A stretch of DNA of 64,000 bases from DATEOR01 sp963766725 (GCA_963766725.1 CAVYBK010000004.1:1-64000), one strand, 5' to 3'; positions 32,501 through 44,397 are shown, numbered from the stretch's first letter. Notes: generated from the letters alone by a model not told the origin. Program-made: numbers and translations.

Positions 32501-33390
32501 CCAGCCGCCCGCGAACGGACGGAAAGCTTCCGCTCACCGAGCTCGCCGGCATGAAGAGCCGCAGAGAGCCGATCGTGATGGTGACGGCGTACGACTACCC
32601 GAGCGGGCGCATCGCCGACGCCGCCGGGATCGACGTCGTCCTCGTCGGCGACTCGGCCGCGATGACCGTCCTCGGCAACGAGTCGACGGTTCCGGCCACG
32701 ATGGACGAGATGCTCATGCTCACGCGCGCGGCTGCGCGCGGAGCCGAGCGCCCGCTCGTCGTCGCCGACATGCCGTTCGGCTCGTTCCAGGTGTCCGACG
32801 AGGATGCCGTTCGGAACGGCATCCGCTTCGTGAAGGAAGCAGGGGCGGACGCGGTCAAGCTCGAAGGCGCGGGCCCGACGCTCTCGCGCGTGCTCGCCCT
32901 CGTGGGCGCCGGCATCCCCGTCATGGGCCATGTCGGGCTGACGCCGCAGTCCGCGACGATGCTCGGCGGGTTCCGCGCGCAGGGCCGCACCGCAGAAAAG
33001 GCGCGGGCGCTCCTGCAGGACGCGCGGGCGCTCGAGGCTGCCGGCTGCTTCGCGATCGTCCTCGAGGCGGTCCCCGCGCAGGTCGCGGCGCGCATCACGG
33101 AGTCGCTCACGGTTCCGACCATCGGAATCGGCTCGGGCCGCGGCTGCGACGGGCAGGTGCTCGTCTTCCACGACCTGCTCGGGCTCTACGACGGCAAGGC
33201 GCCGCGGTTCGTGAAGCGCTACGCCGACCTCGCGGCGGAGACGCGAAGCGCCCTCGAGCGCTACGCCGCCGATGTGCGCTCGGGCGCGTTCCCCGGCGAC
33301 GAGCACACGTACTCCATTCCCGAGGACGAGCTCGCCGCCTTCGAGGCCGCTGTCAGCGGCTCGCGAGCGGAATCAGGAACGGAAACGTGA
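32497..33390 (+). CDS. panB: 3-methyl-2-oxobutanoate hydroxymethyltransferase
   Basis: TIM-barrel enzyme of 297 aa making ketopantoate with methylene-tetrahydrofolate. VTAYDYPSGRIADAAGIDVVLVGDSA carries the Mg-binding Asp, DMPFGSFQ, VKLEGA with the catalytic-site Lys, GHVGLTPQS and IGIGSG are present. GTG start overlaps panC (GTGA). Its 3' end overlaps the convergent Yip1-like gene by 38 bp. The first steps of CoA synthesis are thus a three-gene plus-strand unit; coaE lies elsewhere in the window. Confidence 0.97.
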   Translation: MTSRPRTDGKLPLTELAGMKSRREPIVMVTAYDYPSGRIADAAGIDVVLVGDSAAMTVLGNESTVPATMDEMLMLTRAAARGAERPLVVADMPFGSFQVSDEDAVRNGIRFVKEAGADAVKLEGAGPTLSRVLALVGAGIPVMGHVGLTPQSATMLGGFRAQGRTAEKARALLQDARALEAAGCFAIVLEAVPAQVAARITESLTVPTIGIGSGRGCDGQVLVFHDLLGLYDGKAPRFVKRYADLAAETRSALERYAADVRSGAFPGDEHTYSIPEDELAAFEAAVSGSRAESGTET

Positions 33391-34027
33391 CGATCAACAG
33401 TCCGAGCACGACGAGCCCGATCGCGACGAGCGCACGCACTGCGGTCCAGCGCTCGACCACCGAGATCCCGTAGACGAGCAGGCCGAAGGCCCAGAGGCCG
33501 ATCGCAGCCAGGATCGCCTCGAAGACGACGTTGCCCGTGCCGTCGTCTCCTCCCCCGCTCCGGAAGAGATCCGACCCGTAGACCGCGATCCGGATGGGCC
33601 AGACGAAGACGAGGCCGAGCACGAGCGGCGCAGCGGCGAACGCGAGGATGTGGCGCGCGCGCAGGTAGCGCCCCTTGCTCCCCGCACCGCGAAGGCCGAC
33701 GTAGAGCGCGGCACCGCCGAGCCAGTACGTCGCCGTCCCGTAGAGCGCACCCGTGACGAAGATCAGCACCGCGACGACCGCCGTGCTGTTGTCCACCAGA
33801 GACTCGTCGAGGAGCCGCCCGGTGGACGGCGCGAGGAGCACGCCCGCCATGCCGGCCAGGAGGACGAGCGCCAGCACCGGTTCCTGCCGCGCCTCGGCGT
33901 CCTCGGGCGCGTCGTTTCGCAAGGCGGCGAAGACCGCCCGCGGCGCCTGGAAGATCGCAAGCGTGCGCAGCCACCACTCGCGGTCCAGCGAGTCGCGGTC
34001 CGATGTCTCTCGAGGAGGCGCTTCCAC
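33353..34027 (-). CDS. Yip1-family membrane protein
   Basis: A 224-aa protein with a polar N-terminus followed by EWWLRTLAIFQAPRAVFAALR, the usual entry of Yip1 domains, and about five membrane segments between residues 50 and 222. Function unknown in bacteria. It ends inside the convergent panB gene (38-bp overlap) and lies 30 bp upstream of the uvrA end. Confidence 0.75.
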   Translation of the reverse strand: MEAPPRETSDRDSLDREWWLRTLAIFQAPRAVFAALRNDAPEDAEARQEPVLALVLLAGMAGVLLAPSTGRLLDESLVDNSTAVVAVLIFVTGALYGTATYWLGGAALYVGLRGAGSKGRYLRARHILAFAAAPLVLGLVFVWPIRIAVYGSDLFRSGGGDDGTGNVVFEAILAAIGLWAFGLLVYGISVVERWTAVRALVAIGLVVLGLLIVTFPFLIPLASR

Positions 34028-34057
34028 GGCCGTCAGGCTATTCGACGGCGCTTCGGG

Positions 34058-36898
<2,841 letters not shown>

Positions 36899-36926
36899 TA
36901 CCCCCAGTGTAGCCCTGGCGTTCGGA

Positions 36927-36940
36927 CGAACATGTGTTCG
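36927..36940. promoter_or_regulatory. LexA (SOS) box of uvrA
   Basis: CGAACATGTGTTCG is a 14-bp palindrome with perfect half-sites CGAAC and GTTCG, matching the Gram-positive/actinobacterial SOS-box consensus CGAACRNRYGTTYG. It overlaps the expected -35 position of the uvrA promoter (minus-strand TACACT at 36911-36906), so LexA binding would block polymerase. Confidence 0.85.
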
Positions 36941-36953
36941 CTTTCGAGGGTTC

Positions 36954-37913
36954 TCAGCGCCACTGAACGGTCTTGGCCGAGAGCGGGATCCGCACCGCCC
37001 GGCCGGCCGCGTCGCTCGGGAAGACGGCCACGGCGCTGTCCGTCGCGAGCGCTGCCAGGCGCTCGTCGCGCGACCACGTGATCGAGCGGACGAGCTCGTC
37101 GTTGGCGGGCAGCGGACGAAGCGCTCGAGACACATCCGTGCGGAAGAGCGTGAGCGCCCCGTCCAGGCGGACGACCACGTACCGGCCGCTCGGGCTCGCC
37201 TCCAGCGCGCCCATCCGAGCGCCGACCGAGTTGAAGAGGCGCTCCGTCCGTCCGCCGCGCACGACCTCGAGGGAGGTCGCGCCGTCGGGGCCGGCGACGA
37301 CTGCGTAGTCGCGGACGCTGAGCCAGGCGACCTCGCGCACGTCTCGGGGCGCTCCCGCCACCGGCCGGTCGCAGCGCGCGACGTCGTGCAGGCCCTCGAA
37401 GACGACCTTCCGCGCCGTCTCGGGGCAGCGGCCGGTCCACTCGCGCAGCCGGCCGTCCCTGACGAACGTGAGGATTCCGTCCGGCTTGAACGCGGGCGAG
37501 ATGCCCTCGAAGCCGAAGCTCCAGCCGCCCGAGGAGACTTCGATCGTGTCCGCGTTGACCTGCCGGGCGGCGAGGCCAGAATCCGCGTCGCTGGGCTGAC
37601 GTGTCCACAGACCGCAGTCGCTCCCGGGGAGCTCGCGGCTCGTCGTCCACTCGAGAGTCGGGAGCCTGAGGATGAAGCGGCGGCACGCAACGTCGGTCAC
37701 GTACAGCACGCCATGGGCGCCGATTTCCTTCAACTGCGTGACGAGCGCCGTGCGCCCGGGGATGGCGGGCGGCCCGGCTGCGGCCTTGATCGTGTCCTCG
37801 GTCGTCGTCGGCGGGGGCGCTGCGGATCCCTCGGACTGGAGCGCATCGCGCGCAGCTAGCAGCCCGAGAACGAGCAGGGCGCCGACCAAGAGCCACGTCA
37901 CGAGCGGGCGCAT
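36954..37913 (-). CDS. Membrane-anchored hypothetical protein with beta-propeller-like repeats
   Basis: A 319-aa protein with one N-terminal membrane anchor (residues 5-22), an Ala/Pro/Thr linker and an extracytoplasmic part rich in blades of the form VREVAWLSVRDYAVVAG, GALEASPSGRYVVVRLDG and RSITWSRDERLAALAT, which resemble TolB/WD40-type propeller strands. Four cysteines could form disulfides. No enzyme motif is seen. It resembles the frame-broken gene at 46983-48010 in layout. It is 16 bp downstream of the PH-domain gene. Confidence 0.65.
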   Translation of the reverse strand: MRPLVTWLLVGALLVLGLLAARDALQSEGSAAPPPTTTEDTIKAAAGPPAIPGRTALVTQLKEIGAHGVLYVTDVACRRFILRLPTLEWTTSRELPGSDCGLWTRQPSDADSGLAARQVNADTIEVSSGGWSFGFEGISPAFKPDGILTFVRDGRLREWTGRCPETARKVVFEGLHDVARCDRPVAGAPRDVREVAWLSVRDYAVVAGPDGATSLEVVRGGRTERLFNSVGARMGALEASPSGRYVVVRLDGALTLFRTDVSRALRPLPANDELVRSITWSRDERLAALATDSAVAVFPSDAAGRAVRIPLSAKTVQWR

Positions 37914-37930
37914 CCCGCCTGAGCGTAGCG

Positions 37931-38353
37931 CTAAGAGGCCAGACGGCCCACGCGACGCGGATCGGGCACGTAGGGAATCTCGAGGTCTCCCGCGATCACC
38001 GTGCCGTAGCCGAGCAGGCGGCCGACGAGCCCCTGCTCCACCTCGACGGGCCCGACGCGCGCGAAGCGCACCGCGGCCGCCCGGCGCTTGGCGACGCCGT
38101 GAATTACGAGGAGCTTCTCCGTCGTCACCACGAGCGACGTGCGGTCCCAGCGTAGAACGGCGCGGAGCGCCAGAAGCGCGCCGACGCCGAGGAGGACTGC
38201 GCCGACGACGCCGAGCCACGGCGGCGAGAGGCCGACGAGGACCCCGCCTCCCAGCGCCAGCAGGATGGAGCGGCTCAGCGGGCGAAAGAGCGCAGCGGTG
38301 TGCGGACGCGCCTGGAAGCGCACCGTCTCACCGGGGTCGAGGTACCCGCGCAT
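37931..38353 (-). CDS. Bacterial PH-domain membrane protein
   Basis: A 140-aa protein starting YLDPGETVRFQARPHT, with two adjacent membrane segments (residues 25-65) and a PH-like module: TSLVVTTEKLLVIHGVAKRRAAAVRFARVGPVEVEQGLVGRLL region, ending in GDLEIPYVPDP. Function unknown. It is divergent from the AI-2E family gene 70 bp away. Confidence 0.78.
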   Translation of the reverse strand: MRGYLDPGETVRFQARPHTAALFRPLSRSILLALGGGVLVGLSPPWLGVVGAVLLGVGALLALRAVLRWDRTSLVVTTEKLLVIHGVAKRRAAAVRFARVGPVEVEQGLVGRLLGYGTVIAGDLEIPYVPDPRRVGRLAS

Positions 38354-38422
38354 ACGGAGGATTTCTCCGCAGACGCGTGGAAGTCCTCGTTCCCCGGAGG
38401 ACTATCCTGGGAATCGAGACTC

Positions 38423-39484
38423 ATGCAGGACACCGCGCGCAAGGCTCTCGTCGCTTCGCTGATCGTGGTCGCGGTCGTCGCGTCCGCGCTGGCGCTCTGG
38501 AAGCTGCGCATCCTTCTCGCCGGGCTGTTCCTCGCGCTCATCATCGCGGCGGCGATGCGCCCGAGCGTCGAATGGCTGGCGCAACGTCGGATCCCCCGCG
38601 GAATCGGGATCCTCCTGCACTACGCGGTCCTGGCCGGTCTCATCGCCGTCCTCCTCTGGGCGATCGTGCCGCGCGCGATCGACCAGGTGGACAATGCGCT
38701 CGGCGGCATCCCGACCTCGAGCTCCGAGCTCGAGCGCCAGACGAGCCAGTCGACCGGTTTCAAGCACGAGATCCTCGCGCGGGTCCAGGACGGGCTCGAC
38801 GAGCTTCCGTCGGGGGCCGAGCTGGTCGACTCCTCCCTCTCCCTCACGTTCACGGCCTTCGAGGTCCTCGTGGGGATCTTCTTCACCTTCGCCTGCGCGG
38901 CTTACTGGATCTTCGAGCGCGACCGGGCCGAGACCCTCGTCATGTCGCTCCTCCCGCGCGAGAAACGGCGAGTCGTGCGCGACACCTGGAACCTGATCGA
39001 CGCGAAGCTCGGTGCCTACGTCCGCGGCCTCTTGATCCTCGTCACGTTCGTTGCCTCGGTGCTCTCGTTGATCTTCTACCTGATCGGGCTCCCGTTCTGG
39101 CTTCTGATCGGGATCTTCGCCGGGATCGTCGAGATCGTCCCCGTGCTCGGGCCGATCGCAGCAGGCGCCGTCGCCATCGGGGTGGGGCTCACCGATTCGT
39201 GGCAACTCGCGCTCGCCGCCGGGCTCGCCGTGCTCGGCGTGCGCCTGTTCGAGGATTACGTCGTGATTCCGCGCGTGCTCGGCCACGCGGTCGGGCTCAC
39301 GCCGCTTTCCGTGATCGTCGCCGTGGCCACCATGGGGATCCTGTTCGGAGGCTTTGCCGTCTTCCTCGCGATCCCGTTCGCAGCGGTGCTGGCCACGCTT
39401 CTGGACGTCGTCGTGCGGCACCGCAATCCCGCGGAGGAGGACACGCCCGCGGTCCTCTTCCCTGCCAAGGAGAACGAGAGCTAG
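38423..39484 (+). CDS. AI-2E family transporter-like membrane protein
   Basis: A 353-aa polytopic protein. Two N-terminal membrane segments, IPRGIGILLHYAVL, a long extracytoplasmic helical stretch, and the family block EIVPVLGPI followed by FEDYVVIPRVLGHAVGLTPL are seen. About seven or eight membrane segments. Despite the family name, members include Na+/H+ antiporters and uncharacterised permeases. ATG 38423 is favoured over upstream in-frame starts, which lie in sequence divergent from the PH gene. Confidence 0.85.
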   Translation: MQDTARKALVASLIVVAVVASALALWKLRILLAGLFLALIIAAAMRPSVEWLAQRRIPRGIGILLHYAVLAGLIAVLLWAIVPRAIDQVDNALGGIPTSSSELERQTSQSTGFKHEILARVQDGLDELPSGAELVDSSLSLTFTAFEVLVGIFFTFACAAYWIFERDRAETLVMSLLPREKRRVVRDTWNLIDAKLGAYVRGLLILVTFVASVLSLIFYLIGLPFWLLIGIFAGIVEIVPVLGPIAAGAVAIGVGLTDSWQLALAAGLAVLGVRLFEDYVVIPRVLGHAVGLTPLSVIVAVATMGILFGGFAVFLAIPFAAVLATLLDVVVRHRNPAEEDTPAVLFPAKENES

Positions 39485-39491
39485 GGCCGCG

Positions 39492-39824
39492 CTAGGCGGG
39501 CTGGTGAAGGCCGAAGGCGAGTCCCTGGTCGTCCCGGCAGGAAACGAAGCGGCCGCCGGTTTCGGCTGGGTCTGGGTCATCTGCCTCGCCGCCGAGCTCC
39601 CGCACCCGGCGAACCGCGGCCGCGATGTCATCGACGCGGAAATAGACGACCACGCTTCGGTCCTCGTCCCCATCGTGAAGGCCTCCGCGGACCCCGCGAG
39701 TCTCGATCCACGCGTTGTCGCCGGTCGTCGTGGTGAACGACCAATCGAAGAGTTCGCCGAAGAACGCCTTCGCACGGGCGGCGTCCGGAACGCCGACCTC
39801 GAAGTGCGACGGTTCGCCGGCCAC
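39492..39824 (-). CDS. Single-domain VOC (glyoxalase-like) protein
   Basis: A 110-aa VOC protein: HFEVGVPDAARAKAFFGELFDW is the first strand and helix, YFRVDDIAAAVRRVRELGGE the second module, ending in DDQGLAFGLHQPA. The group resembles lactoylglutathione-lyase-like proteins of unknown substrate. It ends 8 bp from the convergent AI-2E family gene. Confidence 0.8.
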   Translation of the reverse strand: MAGEPSHFEVGVPDAARAKAFFGELFDWSFTTTTGDNAWIETRGVRGGLHDGDEDRSVVVYFRVDDIAAAVRRVRELGGEADDPDPAETGGRFVSCRDDQGLAFGLHQPA

Positions 39825-39829
39825 CGCCC

Positions 39830-40069
39830 TCAGGCTTTACGCCAGCGGCCGAAGACGAGGCCGCCGAGCGTGAAGCCGAGGCCGAAGGTCCCGACGGCGA
39901 AGCTGCCGACCGCGAGCGACTTCCGCCACGTGGACAGACGCTGCCAGCGGCCGAGCGCCTCCTGCTCCTCGGCGGAAAGCGGCTCGCCGCGGCGCTTCTT
40001 GCGCCCGGCAGCCCCGGCCCGAAGGCCGAGGTACATGTCGTCGAAGATCTCGGCGGGTTCGTCGACCAT
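39830..40069 (-). CDS. Small hypothetical protein with C-terminal membrane segment
   Basis: A 79-aa protein. The N-terminal half is polar and basic (GRKKRRGEPLSAEEQEALGRW), and residues 55-73 are a glycine-rich hydrophobic helix (VGSFAVGTFGLGFTLGGLV). No family recognised. The ATG lies 7 bp from a palindromic -10 element shared with the divergent phosphoesterase gene. Confidence 0.65.
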   Translation of the reverse strand: MVDEPAEIFDDMYLGLRAGAAGRKKRRGEPLSAEEQEALGRWQRLSTWRKSLAVGSFAVGTFGLGFTLGGLVFGRWRKA

Positions 40070-40075
40070 GACCAA

Positions 40076-40083
40076 ACTATAGT
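40076..40083. promoter_or_regulatory. Palindromic -10 element serving both directions
   Basis: ACTATAGT reads TATAGT on both strands. It is 11 bp before the ATG at 40095 (plus) and 6 bp before the ATG at 40069 (minus), giving leaders of about 0-5 nt each way. No good -35 was found on either side. Bidirectional leaderless transcription is inferred. Confidence 0.5.
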
Positions 40084-40094
40084 GTCCCCGCCCG

Positions 40095-40907
40095 ATGGCG
40101 CCCTTACGCGTCCTGCAGGTTTCCGACCTCCATGCGGGCACGCGTGAGGAGCCCGAGGTGGAGAACGACCTGCGGGCGCTCGTCGCCGAGCTCGCCCCCG
40201 AGCTCGTCGTCGCGAGCGGCGACCTGACCCACCGCAACACCCCCGAGCAGCACGAGCGCGCCGCCGCGCTGCTGCGCTCCCTCGGCCCTCCTCTCCTGGT
40301 CATCCCCGGGAACCACGACATCCCCCGCTGGCCGCCGTGGCGGTTCACGCGAACCTTCGACGAGTTTCTGCGGATGTGGCCCGAGACGGAGCCGGTGTAC
40401 CGCACCGACCGGATCGTGGTCTGCGGCCTGAACTCGGTACGTCCGTGGAAGCAGCAGGGAGGCGCGCTGCGCACGTCCCAGCTCGACCAAGTCGCGAAGA
40501 CGTTCGCCGAGGCACCGGATGGGGCACTCCGAATGGTGGCGCTGCACCACCACCTCCTCGGCGCGCCCTGGCGCACCGTGAAGCGCACGATCGCCAACCG
40601 GTCGACCGTGCTCGGCGCGCTCGTGGACGCCGGCGCCGAGCTGATCGTCTCCGGCCACGTCCACCAGAGCGCGATCTCGGAGCGGCACGAGTTCGAGGTC
40701 GTGGAGGGCGAGGTTCGCGGGACGACCGTCGTGACGGCTCCCGGGCTCGGCCAGCCGCGCCCGAAGAGGCGGGGCGAGGCGCGCGGCCTCCATTTCTTCG
40801 AAGCCGACGAAGGGTCGCTCACCGCGGTCACGTACTCGTGGACCGGGAGCGACTGGTGCCGGATAGCCGAGCGCCGATTCCCGCGCGGCATCCGGGGATT
40901 GGCTTAG
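40095..40907 (+). CDS. Calcineurin-like metallophosphoesterase
   Basis: A 270-aa enzyme with all five metallophosphoesterase motifs: VSDLHAG (D-x-H), VASGDLTH (GD), PGNHDIP (GNH[D]), ALHHHLL and VSGHVHQ (GHxH). These bind two metals and hydrolyse phosphoesters, often of the CpdA/Icc type. The substrate is unknown. It starts after the palindromic -10 and ends 12 bp before a lipoprotein gene. Confidence 0.93.
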   Translation: MAPLRVLQVSDLHAGTREEPEVENDLRALVAELAPELVVASGDLTHRNTPEQHERAAALLRSLGPPLLVIPGNHDIPRWPPWRFTRTFDEFLRMWPETEPVYRTDRIVVCGLNSVRPWKQQGGALRTSQLDQVAKTFAEAPDGALRMVALHHHLLGAPWRTVKRTIANRSTVLGALVDAGAELIVSGHVHQSAISERHEFEVVEGEVRGTTVVTAPGLGQPRPKRRGEARGLHFFEADEGSLTAVTYSWTGSDWCRIAERRFPRGIRGLA

Positions 40908-40919
40908 GGTTTCGAAGCA

Positions 40920-41274
40920 ATGGCAGGCCGGGTAGGCCATCGCAGGGTGGCAGGCAAGGCATTCATCGGGCTGGCGACGGCTCTCGTCGCGGCAACAGTG
41001 GCGTTCTCGGGCTGCGGCGGCAGCGAGCCGACGAGCTTCACGCCCGAGGTGCAGGAGAACTTCGTCAATTCCTGCGTCGACTCCGCGACGGAGGGATCAT
41101 CCCCCGCCGACGAGTCGGACGCCGAGCGGATCTGCGGCTGCATGTACGACGAGCTCAAGGCGCGCATGAGCTTCGAGGAGTTCAAGGCGGCCGACGATTC
41201 GCTCCGCGAGGGCGAGCAGATGTCCACCGAGCTCGCCGCGACTCTCCAGGCCGCCGCCTACCGCCTGCGCCTAG
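40920..41274 (+). CDS. Small Cys-containing lipoprotein, 3' frame uncertain
   Basis: Residues 12-31 form a signal segment with lipobox VAFSGC. The mature part is acidic with NSCVDSATEG and ERICGCMYDEL. As written the frame stays open to 41360, running 90 bp under the opposite gene and turning Arg/Leu-rich after AAAYR. Dropping one base near 41264 gives the ending YRCA and a stop at 41272-41274, abutting the convergent gene and supplying another Cys. I prefer this shorter form but the break is less certain than the others. Confidence 0.6.
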
Positions 41275-42428
41275 CCGCTCTGGGCGGCGGGCTCGTTTGC
41301 CGGCGCGCCCTGGCGGGCGAAGCGGGGCAGGTCATCGCTCAGCTGCTTGATCGACGGTAGTAGGAGGAGCGCGGGCAGGAGCGGCAGCCAGAACGTGAAG
41401 AAGCGGTAGACGAGGGCCGCCAGGAGCGCCGGCGCGAGGGGCACGCCGACCGCGTGCAGGCTGAACGCGAGCGCGGCCTCGATCCCGCCCGAGCCGCCGC
41501 CCGGGAGCGGGAGCGCGGTCGCCACGTAGCCCGTCGCGAAGGCGAGCACGAGCGCGGCGAGCACGATGCCCGACTGCGTGAACGCGCGCAGGGCCGCGTA
41601 CAGGGTCAGCAGGTGCCCGAACCAGTAGACGGCGAAGCCGAGAATCGCCGACGGATGCGTGCGGGGGCTGAGGACGAGGTGGCGGACGACGACCACGCCG
41701 CCGATGCCGTCCGCGATCCCCTTCTTGAGCGACGTCCACGCAAACGCCTTCCTCCCCTCGCCTCTCGTCACCGCCTCGGCTCGGCTGAGCCTCTCGGCGC
41801 GCTTGGGCGAGCTGACGAACGCCGCGAGGACGATGCAGACGGGCACGACGATGATCCATCCCAGCGTCATTCCGAGCGGCGCACCCGAGCCGCGCCCCGC
41901 GAGAACGAACATCGATGCGACGGCTGCGAAGGTGCCGAGGAGCGCCCACTCCAACGTGTTGAAGCCGAGGACGCGGCGCGCCGAGTCGTGCGTGCTCGCG
42001 CCGGCGCGGCGGAGCGCCCAGAAATCGACCGCGAGCCCGCCGGCGGCGGAGCCGAGGACGTTGGCGCCGAAGCCGATCCCGACGATGCGGAAGACGGTCC
42101 GGAGCGGGAGGTTCGGGCCGCCGTGCATCCGGGCGATCTCGCGGTAGCCGGCGATGTAGCCGGCGTACGCGCAGACGAGGCCCGCGAGGCAGATCGGGAA
42201 CCACTGGCGGTTCGCGTCCTCGAGCGCCTCGAGGATCTCGTCGAAGTCGGCGGCCTTCCCGATGAGGCTGAACGAGCCGACGACGAGGATGACCGCGACG
42301 ACGATCGTGATCAGCGCGCGCTTGGCGTCGATCCCCAGGATGTTGTCGCGCTGCGCCAAGTCGCCTGCAGCCTGCCGTTCGGGTCGGCTGCTAGGCCGCG
42401 GGCTCGGGGGTCGCGGCCCGGAGCTCAC
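41271..42428 (-). CDS. Flippase-like integral membrane protein (LPG synthase TM / UPF0104 type)
   Basis: A 385-aa protein with about eight membrane segments. It has DFDEILEALEDANRQWF at the N-terminal edge, GGPNLPLRTVFRIVGIG, NTLEWALLG, ATALPLPGGGSGGIEAAL and YRFFTFWLPLLPALL, which match the transmembrane domain of lysylphosphatidylglycerol synthases and YbhN-like proteins. No synthase domain is attached. It begins inside the end of uvrB by 38 bp if GTG 42428 is used; TTG 42359 is an alternative. Confidence 0.82.
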   Translation of the reverse strand: MSSGPRPPSPRPSSRPERQAAGDLAQRDNILGIDAKRALITIVVAVILVVGSFSLIGKAADFDEILEALEDANRQWFPICLAGLVCAYAGYIAGYREIARMHGGPNLPLRTVFRIVGIGFGANVLGSAAGGLAVDFWALRRAGASTHDSARRVLGFNTLEWALLGTFAAVASMFVLAGRGSGAPLGMTLGWIIVVPVCIVLAAFVSSPKRAERLSRAEAVTRGEGRKAFAWTSLKKGIADGIGGVVVVRHLVLSPRTHPSAILGFAVYWFGHLLTLYAALRAFTQSGIVLAALVLAFATGYVATALPLPGGGSGGIEAALAFSLHAVGVPLAPALLAALVYRFFTFWLPLLPALLLLPSIKQLSDDLPRFARQGAPANEPAAQSG

Positions 42429-44397
42429 GCCGAAGCTCCTTGATCTCGTCGCGGAGCTTCGCCGCGTACTCGAACCGAAGCTCCTCCGCAGCCGCGAACA
42501 TCTCCTCCTCGAGGGTGACGACGAGCTTCTCGAGCTCCTCCGGCTGCATGCCTTCGACCTTTCGTCCGCGGCGCCGGCGGCCCGGCACCGTCGGCGATTC
42601 CAGCGCGAGGAACTCGGCGATGTCGGAGACGCCCTTGACGATCGACTCCGGGGTGATCCCGTGCTCTTCGTTGTAGCGGAGCTGGATGTCCCGCCTCCGG
42701 TTCGTCTCTTCGAGCGCTCCCTTGATCGCCTCGGTCATCTTGTCCGCGTACATGACCACCTTGCCGTTGACGTTTCGCGCCGCGCGGCCGATCGTCTGGA
42801 TGAGGGCGGTCTGGCCGCGGAGGAAGCCCTCCTTGTCGGCATCGAGGATCGCGACGAGCGAGACCTCCGGCAGGTCGAGGCCCTCGCGCAGGAGGTTCAC
42901 GCCCACGAGGACGTCGTACTCGCCGAGGCGAAGCTCGCGGATGATCTGGATCCGCTCGAGCGTGTCGATCTCGGAGTGGAGATAGCGCGCCTTCACGGCC
43001 GACTCGAGCAGGTAGTCGGTGAGGTCCTCGGCCATCTTTTTCGTCAGGGTCGTGACGAGGACGCGCTCGCCCGCCTCCTCGCGCCTGCGGATCTCGTTGA
43101 GCAGGTCGTCGATCTGGTTCTTCGTCGTCCGCAGCTCGACCTCGGGATCGACGATCCCGGTCGGACGGATGATCTGCTCGGCGATGTTCGTCGAGTTGCG
43201 CAGCTCGAACGGCCCCGGCGTCGCCGAGACGAAGACGAGTTGCGGCACGTTTTCGAGGAACTCGTCGAAGCGGAGCGGCCGGTTGTCGAGCGCCGACGGG
43301 AGCCGGAAGCCGAAGTCGACCAGCGTCTCCTTGCGCGAGCGGTCGCCCTCGTACATGCCGCCGATCTGCGGCACGGTCTGGTGCGACTCGTCCACCATGA
43401 CGACGAAGTCGCCACGGAAGTAGTCGAGGAGGGTGTTCGGGGCGGTTCCGGGCGCGCGCCCGTCGAGGATCCGCGAGTAGTTCTCGATGCCGTTGCAGTA
43501 GCCGAGCTCCTGCAGCATCTCGAGGTCGTACTCGGTCCGTTGCCGGATCCGGTGCGCCTCGAGGAGCTTCCCCTGCGACTCGAAGAGCTTGACCTGCTCC
43601 TCGAGCTCGTGGCGGATCTCGCCGACGGACCGCTCGATCGTGTCCTTCGAGGTCACGTACTGCGTGGCCGGGAAGATGGCCAGGTGCTCGAGGCGGGCGT
43701 AGATCTCGCCCGAGAGCGGGTCGAAGTGGGTGATCTGCTCGACCTCGTCCCCGAAAAGCGAGATGCGGTAGGCGGACTCCATGTGCGCGGGCTGCACCTC
43801 GACGACGTCGCCCCGTACGCGGAAGCGCCCGCGCCCGAGAAATGAGTCGTTGCGCGAGTACTGGATGTCGACCAGCTTCCGCAGCATGACGTCGCGGTCG
43901 ATCTCGATCCCGACCCCGAGGACGACGGTCTTGTCCTCGTACTCGATCGGCGAGCCGATGCCGTAGATGCACGAGACCGACGCCACGATGACGACGTCCT
44001 TCCGCGCGAGCAGCGCGGCGGTGGCCGCGTGCCGCAGCCGGTCGATGTCGTCGTTGATGGACGCGTCCTTCTCGATGTAGAGGTCGGCCTGGGGCACATA
44101 GGCCTCGGGCTGGTAGTAGTCGTAGTAGGAGACGAAGTACTCGACGGCGTTTCCCGGCAGGAACTCCCGGAACTCGTTGCAGAGCTGCGCCGCGAGCGTC
44201 TTGTTGTGGGCGATCACGAGCGTCGGCTTCTGCACCTGCTCGATGATCCAGGCCATCGTCGCCGTCTTGCCCGTGCCGGTCGCTCCGAGCAGGGTCTGAT
44301 AGCTGTCACCCGCCTTCAGGCTCCTGGTGAGCGACTCGATCGCGCGCGGCTGGTCGCCGGTCGGGCTGTACGCCTCGGAGACGCGGAACTCGGACAT
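42391..44397 (-). CDS. uvrB: Excinuclease ABC subunit B
   Basis: Helicase-like UvrB, 668 aa. SPTGDQPRAIESL, Walker A LLGATGTGKTAT, the beta-hairpin YYDYYQPEAYVPQADLYIEKD, DESHQTVPQIGGMY (DExH), TTLTKKMAEDLTDYL, GRAARNVNGKVVMYAD and the C-terminal UVR domain (LRFEYAAKLRDEIKELRREL) are all present. It opens damaged DNA with UvrA and recruits UvrC. No LexA box was seen within 60 bp upstream, unlike uvrA. ATG 44397 preferred; GTG 44400 adjoins it. Confidence 0.98.
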   Translation of the reverse strand: MSEFRVSEAYSPTGDQPRAIESLTRSLKAGDSYQTLLGATGTGKTATMAWIIEQVQKPTLVIAHNKTLAAQLCNEFREFLPGNAVEYFVSYYDYYQPEAYVPQADLYIEKDASINDDIDRLRHAATAALLARKDVVIVASVSCIYGIGSPIEYEDKTVVLGVGIEIDRDVMLRKLVDIQYSRNDSFLGRGRFRVRGDVVEVQPAHMESAYRISLFGDEVEQITHFDPLSGEIYARLEHLAIFPATQYVTSKDTIERSVGEIRHELEEQVKLFESQGKLLEAHRIRQRTEYDLEMLQELGYCNGIENYSRILDGRAPGTAPNTLLDYFRGDFVVMVDESHQTVPQIGGMYEGDRSRKETLVDFGFRLPSALDNRPLRFDEFLENVPQLVFVSATPGPFELRNSTNIAEQIIRPTGIVDPEVELRTTKNQIDDLLNEIRRREEAGERVLVTTLTKKMAEDLTDYLLESAVKARYLHSEIDTLERIQIIRELRLGEYDVLVGVNLLREGLDLPEVSLVAILDADKEGFLRGQTALIQTIGRAARNVNGKVVMYADKMTEAIKGALEETNRRRDIQLRYNEEHGITPESIVKGVSDIAEFLALESPTVPGRRRRGRKVEGMQPEELEKLVVTLEEEMFAAAEELRFEYAAKLRDEIKELRRELRAATPEPAA

